The notes below the pieces were generated by a model, which saw nothing but the letters and a program-made list of their open reading frames with translations, was not told the origin of the DNA and ran no database searches. From the NCBI GenBank assembly GCA_002281475.1, contig NCGC01000012.1, positions 1-45,616 on the forward strand: a DNA stretch of 45,616 nucleotides. Reading direction: 5' to 3'. Of the stretch, positions 41,001-45,616 are shown in pieces; positions within the stretch are counted from its first letter, which is position 1, and the number at the start of each line of letters is the position of its first letter. Source of the stretch: Methylophilales bacterium 28-44-11. Its GTDB lineage: Bacteria > Pseudomonadota > Gammaproteobacteria > Burkholderiales > Methylophilaceae. The translations under genes were made by a program, and so were the position numbers.

Positions 41001-41109
41001 GCTTGTGATCGTTTGGGTTAAACGTTAAGGCAAAGTAAATGACGATCAGCAAAAACACGCCAATGATGGCGCCTATGCCAATCAAACCAAATTTCAAATA
41101 TTTATTCAT
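38068..41109 (-). CDS. AsmA family protein
   Basis: A 1013-residue envelope protein with one N-terminal membrane helix (LKFGLIGIGAIIGVFLLIVIYFALTF shortened here to its core IGAIIGVFLLIVIYFALTF) and a typical AsmA start: DLVKEKKDRTLTIEGDITLSFWPKIGADLG. Three tandem units of about 105 residues begin at about 456, 560 and 666 (each with DLSALK) before the AsmA_2 C-terminal block MNGALKVDARATPVISFKQ...GSVDVDIT. The tail is Lys/Glu/Asp-rich. AsmA-like proteins act in outer-membrane biogenesis and are proposed lipid bridges. The ATG at 41109 has an AGGAGA Shine-Dalgarno; an upstream in-frame ATG is less likely. Confidence 0.88.
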   Translation of the reverse strand: MNKYLKFGLIGIGAIIGVFLLIVIYFALTFNPNDHKQQIIDLVKEKKDRTLTIEGDITLSFWPKIGADLGKVAISEHKGSAEFASINSAKVALALLPLLKKELVVDTIYVDGVKANIVKYKDGTTNFDDLLSKDETESEQIKFDIQGVNITNSEVRYTDEGSDAQYAISQFNLTSGRIALAEPMDIATDFKVNANQPEIAANVKVKGNFLVDPETKHFKVTGLDTLVTGDMFNGKNVEVKVSGDVDAKTEKLEFLVDSLKLATTGDFDGAKQTVELNAPSLSILKDEVSTKKITINVTQKKADADLKLDMVLADMKGSPKALQSSGISGELNMTQGKRIVTSQFSSPFKGNIEALVFDIPKLVGKLNIQDPSLPNGAVQGTFNLGAHADIKQEKADSTFNLSVAETKLNGNVDVTSFKTPNIKFNLTADKINLNQLLGKASAAPAPAAKKSSGSNKPADLSALKTLLVDGKLNIGSIIYDPYRVTGLNVAIKGDGQKLALTGLNVKVDDSRIKGNFAISQFSKPLYTFDIDVDQVDLDRYVASAPANAKETKPISNAPSKPLDLSALKALNADGSIRVGQLKFGKTKASNINIKLNANGEKLSLNPLNAKVDDSQVNASLGVTQFSQPQFSFDVNIDKLDADRYITKSETSANATKTAQTSSSAETPIDLSALKKFNASGQAKIGWLKIANVKTQNVNIGLNAQNGVVNVSPFAANLYQGSMNGALKVDARATPVISFKQAMKNISIGPLLVDAINNDMLAGTGSVDVDITTQGNTVSALKKALAGNASLNLADGAVKGIDIAGTIRDLQNKANLFKSKDAIEADKTKKTDFSELTATFNIKNGVAHNEDLAMKAPILRLAKGDSKGDIDIGSEKINYLAKPTIVKSLKGQGGADLDQLSGLAIPVKITGTFASPKFGMDFATLGAAIAKSSLLDKVGGEKGAAVKELLGNENKGDALKNILGGSKSKSGTTDADKAGTTTDGSAPADAAPKEEPKSLKEQAKEEALKKLFKF

Positions 41110-41136
41110 TCCATCTCCTGAAATGGATGCCATACA

Positions 41137-41964
41137 TTATTGTACTGACCAGTTCACTAAGCCAGTGTAGGCAGTCACCAACACTATCACACCAAAAGCG
41201 ATGCGATACCACGCAAAAATTGTGAAGTCGTGATGGCTTACATAGCGAATCAACGCACGCACTGCAATCATCGCGCTGATAAACGCAAAAATGAACCCCA
41301 CAATCCAAGCGCCTATATCATCCATGCTGATGAGTGCGCTGTCTTTATACATCGAGTAAATAGATGCAATGCCTAAGGTTGGGACTGCAAGAAAGAACGA
41401 AAATTCGGCCGCTGCTTTGCGCGATAACCCAAAAAACAAGCCGCCAATAATGGTAGAACCAGAACGCGACATACCAGGGATTAAAGCAACCGCCTGTGCA
41501 AAGCCTAACTTTAACGCATCGATGGGTTTGATATCGTCTACCGTTTCGATGGTGATGGTATGTTGACGTTTTTCTGCCCATAAAATAATCAGTGCACCCA
41601 CAATAAACGCAATGGCAACTGGCACTGGCTTAAACAAGGCGGCCTTGATGTAACTACCAAACGTCAAACCTAAAATCGCCAACGGTAAAAATGCAATCGA
41701 TAAATTGATGATTAAACGGTTGGCAATTGGGTCGCGACCAATGCCCGCAAACGTGCTCACAAAGCGTTGCCGATACTCCCATACCACCGCTAAAATTGCA
41801 CCAAGTTGAATCGCAATGTCAAATACGCCACGTTTTTCGTGATCCATAAAATTGAGCAAGTCGCCCGCCAAAATCAGGTGGCCAGTGCTAGAGATTGGCA
41901 AAAATTCAGTGGCGCCTTCCACAACGCCCATGATGGCCGCTTTTAGCAATAAGAGTAAGTCCAT
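41137..41964 (-). CDS. uppP: Undecaprenyl-diphosphatase UppP (BacA)
   Basis: A 275-residue polytopic membrane phosphatase that recycles undecaprenyl pyrophosphate for peptidoglycan and polysaccharide export. Motifs: VVEGATEFLPISSTGHLIL at 14-32 (the (E/Q)XXXE region plus SSTGH) and the PGMSRSGSTIIGGL segment near 165-180. About eight membrane segments. It is upstream of the AsmA gene (27 nt) and separated from the yidB-like gene by a probable terminator. Confidence 0.97.
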   Translation of the reverse strand: MDLLLLLKAAIMGVVEGATEFLPISSTGHLILAGDLLNFMDHEKRGVFDIAIQLGAILAVVWEYRQRFVSTFAGIGRDPIANRLIINLSIAFLPLAILGLTFGSYIKAALFKPVPVAIAFIVGALIILWAEKRQHTITIETVDDIKPIDALKLGFAQAVALIPGMSRSGSTIIGGLFFGLSRKAAAEFSFFLAVPTLGIASIYSMYKDSALISMDDIGAWIVGFIFAFISAMIAVRALIRYVSHHDFTIFAWYRIAFGVIVLVTAYTGLVNWSVQ

Positions 41965-42011
41965 GTTGCCCTTGTTTTAAAGATGAATACAGGTGTAATG
42001 ATGAATAAATT

Positions 42012-42030
42012 AAGGGGCAGCTAGCCCCTT
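42012..42030 (-). terminator. Probable terminator of the yidB-like gene
   Basis: A 7-bp stem AAGGGGC (42012-42018) / GCCCCTT (42024-42030) with a 5-nt loop, 14 nt past the YidB stop. The following minus-strand sequence AATTTATT is only a partial T-tract. Confidence 0.6.
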
Positions 42031-42043
42031 TGGTGAAACTACA

Positions 42044-42433
42044 CTACTTTAGCATACCGAGTACGGTGGATAATAAATTGCCAGACTCGGCTGGCACTTC
42101 ACCGTTCGGGGTGAGTTTATCTATGAGGACTGGCAAGTGCTCAGCAATTTGTGCACTGACGGTATTGGGGTCTAACCCAAATTTAACTGCCATTTCAGCC
42201 AAAGGGCCGCTCCCTAATACATCTGCAATTTGGTCAGCCGAAACAGGTAAGTTTTCACCTTTGCCCACCCAAGAGGCTGCCTGCTCTGCTAGTCCGCCGT
42301 CTTTAAATTTTTCTAAAATTCCGCTTAAACCACCATTTTGGTTGAGCATATCAATCGCAGCTTGTGCCATTGTGCCTTTTTCACCCAACACTTTTTCTAG
42401 CATGGTGCCTGCTAGGCCATCAAATAATCCCAT
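42044..42433 (-). CDS. YidB family (DUF937) protein
   Basis: A 129-residue soluble protein. The GLFDGLAGTMLEKVLG start, GGLAEQAASWVGKGENLPVSADQIADVLGSG and FGLDPNTVSAQIAEHLPVLIDKLTPNGEVP are typical of the YidB/DUF937 family, whose function is unknown. A GAGGATG Shine-Dalgarno lies upstream. No signal or membrane segment is seen. Confidence 0.88.
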   Translation of the reverse strand: MGLFDGLAGTMLEKVLGEKGTMAQAAIDMLNQNGGLSGILEKFKDGGLAEQAASWVGKGENLPVSADQIADVLGSGPLAEMAVKFGLDPNTVSAQIAEHLPVLIDKLTPNGEVPAESGNLLSTVLGMLK

Positions 42434-42498
42434 TTGTTCATCCTCGCTTAAATGTAATTTTTAATTGTAGTTTTAAATCTTCACTTGCGTTTTTTACG

Positions 42499-43788
42499 CT
42501 AAAACCGCTCGTCATCGCGCAAGTATCGCCACTCACCCACTGGTAGTTTGCCCAAATTAACACTACCAATACGGATACGTTTTAGGCCCACCACGGTTAA
42601 GCCCACCATCTCACACATGCGTCTAATTTGCCTTTTTTTGCCTTCTCTCAGCACAAAACGTAATTGGTCTTCATTCTGCCAAGAGACTTTTGCCGGTTTC
42701 AGTTTAACGCCATCTAAACTCAAACCATAATTCAGTTTTGTTAAGCCATCATGACTCAACTCACCCTCTACCCGCACTAAATATTCTTTTTCAACCGTCG
42801 AGTCTTCACCAATCAAATGGCGTGCCACACGCCCGTCTTGTGTAAGCACTAACAAACCTGTGGAATCAATATCTAAGCGGCCTGCTGGCGCTAAGCCTTT
42901 TAAAAATCCACGTTGAAACATTTTTTGCGTAGTGTCTTCTTCCCATTGGTTTTCTGGGTGCACCAACACAATTGCAGGTTCGTAGCCATCTTCAGCTTGG
43001 CCACTCACATAGCCCACAGGCTTGTGCAACAGTATCGTCACATGTTCTGCTTGGTGTTCGTGCGCATAGCCACTAATCACAATCTCCACAACGGGCGCTA
43101 CACGTGTACCCAGTGTTTCAATAATTTCGCCATTCACCTTTACCCAACCATTCACAATCCACTCGTCTGCCTCACGGCGTGAGCATAAACCGCGCTCTGC
43201 CATTAATTTAGACAAACGTGGTAAATCGTCATTTACCGTGGTTGATTTGTAAGCTGCCTTTGCCGCAACGCCAAAAGTAGGTGCATTGGCATCAAATCCA
43301 TCGCGCACTTTGCCACCACGGCGTGGTGCTTGGCGATATTGAGGCTCATCACGGTTAGCGCGTGGCGTCGTACGTGTATCTACATGTTGGGGTCTGCTTG
43401 GGTTTGGGGTAACAGCAATGCTGGCGTCAGCGTCGTCATCATTTCTTACTGGTCGGGCTGGGGTATCTTCACGCAATGTACCGTCATGCCTGTGGTTACG
43501 TTGGCGTGTGCCTGCTGGCTTATTCGCGCTCTCTGGTCTAGAGGAGCTGGGCGTTCTGTTGCTGGCGTATGGCGTGGATCTGTTATTTGGTTTGCCGTCA
43601 CGTGCAGATCTATCTGCTGGTGCTTTTGTGGTTTGCGCGCGCGGTGCTTCTTCTGTATTGTCTGACCGAATTACTGGCTTTGGTGGTGCTTTGGTTCTGT
43701 CACGTTTGGTAGGGTCAGCGCGGCGCACAGGCGCTTTGCCAGCGGCTGGCGTATTGATCGGTTTTTTGCTGAGTTTAATCGTGGTCAA
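42499..43788 (-). CDS. rluB: 23S rRNA pseudouridine synthase RluB (extended N-terminus)
   Basis: A 429-residue protein. The C-terminal 230 residues form an S4 RNA-binding domain (RLSKLMAERGLCSRREADEWIVNGWVKVNG, about 193-222) and the pseudouridine synthase core with catalytic Asp in GRLDIDSTGLLVLTQDG. It fits the RluB/RsuA group, modifying 23S rRNA. The first about 185 residues are a low-complexity Arg/Pro/Asn/Ala-rich basic extension, common in betaproteobacterial RluB. The start appears to be TTG at 43788, with no clear Shine-Dalgarno. No Met codon occurs until the S4 domain, so the true start is uncertain. Confidence 0.85.
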   Translation of the reverse strand: MTTIKLSKKPINTPAAGKAPVRRADPTKRDRTKAPPKPVIRSDNTEEAPRAQTTKAPADRSARDGKPNNRSTPYASNRTPSSSRPESANKPAGTRQRNHRHDGTLREDTPARPVRNDDDADASIAVTPNPSRPQHVDTRTTPRANRDEPQYRQAPRRGGKVRDGFDANAPTFGVAAKAAYKSTTVNDDLPRLSKLMAERGLCSRREADEWIVNGWVKVNGEIIETLGTRVAPVVEIVISGYAHEHQAEHVTILLHKPVGYVSGQAEDGYEPAIVLVHPENQWEEDTTQKMFQRGFLKGLAPAGRLDIDSTGLLVLTQDGRVARHLIGEDSTVEKEYLVRVEGELSHDGLTKLNYGLSLDGVKLKPAKVSWQNEDQLRFVLREGKKRQIRRMCEMVGLTVVGLKRIRIGSVNLGKLPVGEWRYLRDDERF

Positions 43789-44103
43789 AGTTTGGCTAAC
43801 ACGTTTTGAATAATACGGTTATTTTAACAAAATTAAACGGTAAGCCCTTAATTAATCATGATTAAACTGGTTAAAAGTTTGAGTTCAGTTTGAGGAGCCA
43901 TGAATAGTAAAGACTTGCTTAAGAATTAGGCTGGATTTTTATTTTTAAATCATTGTCGCCTATGGGGACAAAGCAGACCTAGCGTTTGAATTAAGGGGCA
44001 CCGTTAGGCGTCCCTCTTCATGGTTAGGTTAGCCAGTTGCAACCTCTTTTCCTACAGTACCACTCTAAGAGCTCTTTTGAGGACACATTTTTGTACCATT
44101 GTC
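43789..44103. other. 315-nt gap between rluB and the cassette-like gene
   Basis: This gap has no credible gene. It holds the attC-like element at 43977-44029 and a 14-bp palindrome TTAATCATGATTAA at 43852-43865, 64 nt upstream of rluB. A nine-codon frame at 43902 has a good GAGGAG ribosome site but no visible meaning. Confidence 0.5.
43977..44029 (-). other. Integron attC-like recombination element
   Basis: Read on the minus strand, the element begins ACCTAAC, which fits the R'' box RYYYAAC, and ends GCTAGGT, one base from the R' box GTTRRRY. Between them lies an imperfect hairpin: AAG-(A)-GGG-(A)-CGCC, a TAAC loop, then GGTG-CCC-CTT, with single extrahelical bases as in attC sites. The 3' half CCCCTTAATTCAAACG resembles the L'-R' half of common cassette attC sites. 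At 53 bp it is near the short end for attC. It lies 74 nt beyond the stop of the gene at 44104, in the position and orientation of a cassette end. Confidence 0.65.
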
Positions 44104-44430
44104 TCACCGTGACATGAGCCACCAACCATTGATATGAAGAGAACAGAATGCAGTAAACAGCAATGCACCCATAACCCCGTTCCATTCATTTTCGCCTGGA
44201 ACAAGGGCTGAAAAGAAGGCAGAGGTTTCGGGATAAATTGAGCCGGATAAAATGACGGACACAATTCCAATTGGCGCACTCCACGGTAGGCCTAAGAACA
44301 GCGCCAATAGGACAGAAGAAAGTGGAAAGCTGTTGCTATCATGATATAAAACAGCAATTAATATGGCATAAGGCACACTAAGTATGCAGCCACTTGCGAG
44401 AAATCGAATTGCTTTAGAATGCATAAACAT
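44104..44430 (-). CDS. Small membrane protein of a cassette-like unit
   Basis: A 108-residue protein with about three to four hydrophobic segments (FLASGCILSVPYAILIAVLYH; SSVLLALFLGLPWSAPIGIVSVILSG; GVMGALLFTAFCSLHINGWWL). No family was recognised. The ribosome site is weak. The gene starts about 30 nt after a GTTAGAC box (44466-44460) and ends 74 nt before the attC-like element, the geometry of an integron gene cassette holding a single ORF. A shorter frame at 44052-44279 is judged an out-of-frame shadow. Function unknown. Confidence 0.6.
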   Translation of the reverse strand: MFMHSKAIRFLASGCILSVPYAILIAVLYHDSNSFPLSSVLLALFLGLPWSAPIGIVSVILSGSIYPETSAFFSALVPGENEWNGVMGALLFTAFCSLHINGWWLMSR

Positions 44431-44459
44431 GTTGCGTCTGCTTGGTAAGCCATAATGTT

Positions 44460-44466
44460 GTCTAAC
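44460..44466 (-). other. Possible cassette boundary (R'-type box GTTAGAC)
   Basis: The minus strand reads GTTAGAC, a perfect GTTRRRY match, 29 nt before the start of the small membrane gene. The sequence before it (GCCCTTTATTAACT) resembles the L' part of the attC-like site at 43977-44029, but no complete attC could be drawn here. It may be a decayed site. Confidence 0.35.
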
Positions 44467-44624
44467 AGTTAATAAAGGGCCTTAAGACCATAAAATTTAT
44501 TCTATTCGAAGTTGATTAAAATAGAAAATTAAGGTTTTATGAATATCAGCTCTGGGGATTTAACAGTTGGGGACTTCGGACACAATTTTCCAAAAAAATA
44601 ATTGTTTGAATGTAGTAATCAAGC

Positions 44625-44966
44625 TCAGAATGATTTACCGTCAAATCGTCGCCACATCATTGCACCAGTGATTGAAAATGGAATTGTAATTAGCGCCATA
44701 AATAATATACCCCAGAGATTAATTCTCGATGCAAACAACTGCCAGAATATTAAACTAACTGTAGAACCAACAAGTGAATGTAGAAATGGTAAGTTTTTTG
44801 TTAGTTTTGCTACTAAAAATCCATTAAGAAATGGAGTTATAAACCAAATCATCACTAGCCAAAACAATCCTTTCATCAAGAAACATACATATATGATTGG
44901 AATAGCGTGACTTCCCAGAAAGGCTAAAAATATGGCCTGCCAGTCTATAAGTCGATAATAATTCAT
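44625..44966 (-). CDS. Small hypothetical membrane protein
   Basis: A 113-residue protein with three predicted helices (WQAIFLAFLGSHAIPIIYVC; LFWLVMIWFITPFLNGFLVA; NLWGILFMALITIPFSITGAM) and a charged C-terminus. No family was recognised. It has no obvious Shine-Dalgarno, and base composition here is more AT-rich than in the core region. It resembles the neighbouring gene at 44104 only in size and membrane topology. It could be another cassette gene, but no clear attC follows it. Confidence 0.5.
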   Translation of the reverse strand: MNYYRLIDWQAIFLAFLGSHAIPIIYVCFLMKGLFWLVMIWFITPFLNGFLVAKLTKNLPFLHSLVGSTVSLIFWQLFASRINLWGILFMALITIPFSITGAMMWRRFDGKSF

Positions 44967-45026
44967 AATTCGTATATGTAGTTTAAGTTTTTTTTCTTGG
45001 CACTATTAACTCTAGCAATTAGCAAG

Positions 45027-45616
45027 TTAGCAAGTTTTTTTCCTCAATAACAAAAGTAATGCAGTTAAGAATAGCCAGATTGAAGCAGGTAAAGGAACCG
45101 CAGTTAAAGGAAGTTCTGAGTTATATCTTAATTGCCCATTTACCCACCAGTCTGGGTTGGTTTCATCATATTGAGTAAAATTGACAGCGATCTTATTTAT
45201 GCCTCCTAGGTCGTCAAATGAAATGTCGAGAATTTCGAAAAAACCAGAATTAGTATTATTTCCTCTATGATTTCCATAGAAAGTTAATCCAGACTGTGAA
45301 TCATCTTGAAATGGATAGCGTGCTGTATTTTCATAAAGGCCTGCACTAAGCACTCGATCGAATGGAGCTGCTAACTCTAATCCCCAATAGTTATACGAAT
45401 CACCACTTGATGGATTCCAGTTCGGACCGAATGGTGAATTCAAGCTTGAAATTTGAAAACTTAACGAGTTATCAAATCTTTCAGTTCTTGTAGAAAATAT
45501 ATATCCATCACTTGGAGATACTGTATGGGATTCACCTTGACCTACCCAGCTTTGTTTAGAGCTTTCAAAGCTTAGTATCATTGCTGCAAAGGATGTATTA
45601 GTAGATACGACTAATG
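45027..45616 (-). CDS. PEP-CTERM sorting-signal protein (partial)
   Basis: The reading frame continues to the right window edge without a start; the visible 5' part LVVSTNTSFAAMILSFESS looks like the end of a signal peptide followed by the mature protein. The body is Ser/Asn-rich with no recognised domain. The C-terminus VPLPASIWLFLTALLLLLRKK is a PEP-CTERM signal: a VPLPASxWLF motif, a membrane helix and a basic tail, recognised by the EpsH/XrtA exosortase system. The product is thus predicted to be exported and processed at the cell surface. The exosortase genes are not in this window. Confidence 0.75.
   Translation of the reverse strand, partial: LVVSTNTSFAAMILSFESSKQSWVGQGESHTVSPSDGYIFSTRTERFDNSLSFQISSLNSPFGPNWNPSSGDSYNYWGLELAAPFDRVLSAGLYENTARYPFQDDSQSGLTFYGNHRGNNTNSGFFEILDISFDDLGGINKIAVNFTQYDETNPDWWVNGQLRYNSELPLTAVPLPASIWLFLTALLLLLRKKTC

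Noticed and set aside
43330..43665. Plus-strand 111-codon frame opposite rluB
   Set aside because: It is antisense to the Arg/Pro-rich rluB extension, whose composition keeps the other frames open; it has no recognisable protein features.
43902..43931. Nine-codon frame with GAGGAG ribosome site
   Set aside because: Too short to support as a gene; no conservation or context evidence available.
44052..44279. 75-codon minus-strand frame overlapping the cassette gene
   Set aside because: Its peptide lacks coherent membrane segments, whereas the overlapping 108-residue frame has regular hydrophobic helices.
44466..44600. Second complete attC site upstream of the cassette gene
   Set aside because: Only an R'-type box and an L'-like half could be read; no matching R'' with a convincing stem was found, so it is kept only as a possible boundary.

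Overview
The window is about 45.6 kb of bacterial chromosome whose gene content and order suggest a methylotrophic betaproteobacterium of the Methylophilaceae type (Methylotenera/Methylophilus-like). This is inferred from a lanthanide-type PQQ methanol dehydrogenase (XoxF) with its own cytochrome c, a formaldehyde-activating-enzyme paralogue, the rpe-gph-trpEGDC order, MetX/MetW, and AsmA/DUF748 envelope proteins. No rRNA, tRNA, CRISPR array, transposase or phage gene was seen.

Layout. 1-2.2 kb: rod-shape operon mreB-mreC-mreD (minus strand; mreD runs off the left edge). 2.3-5.6 kb: gatCAB for tRNA amidation. 5.6-10.7 kb: pyrE, xth, a signal-peptide M48-like protein with a damaged zinc motif, a DUF1223 protein and an AmpG-like permease. 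10.8-15.4 kb: a methanol-oxidation module, xoxF plus a cytochrome c on the minus strand, facing a divergent sigma-54 activator. A well-formed -24/-12 promoter points at xoxF. 15.4-21.8 kb: metX-metW, a gamma-carbonic-anhydrase-like protein, a HAD phosphatase, and hemA-prfA-prmC. 22-29.1 kb: rpe, gph, trpE, trpG, trpD, a DUF3465 lipoprotein, trpC and hemB, ending at a bidirectional terminator. A possible Trp-codon leader peptide precedes trpE. 29.2-32.8 kb: cytochrome b561, a frameshifted metallo-beta-lactamase-fold gene, DoxX, a GNAT protein, the Fae paralogue and a small unknown gene behind a hairpin. 32.8-43.8 kb: a DUF748 protein, mutY, a peroxiredoxin, an AsmA protein, uppP, a YidB-like protein and rluB. 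43.8-45.6 kb: a stretch that looks different from the rest, with two small membrane proteins, an integron attC-like element and a partial PEP-CTERM protein.

How it fits together. XoxF oxidises methanol in the periplasm and passes electrons to the cytochrome c. Rpe belongs to the sugar-rearrangement arm that regenerates the formaldehyde acceptor in the RuMP cycle, and the Fae paralogue may relate to formaldehyde sensing or handling. Most other genes are core housekeeping.

The items most worth a second look are the sigma-54 control of xoxF, the attC-bounded cassette at 43,977-44,466, the Fae paralogue without the catalytic histidine, the trp leader, the Shine-Dalgarno-masking hairpin at 32,467-32,517, and the two damaged enzymes (M48-like and MBL-fold). 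All assignments come from reading motifs by eye; no database search was run.
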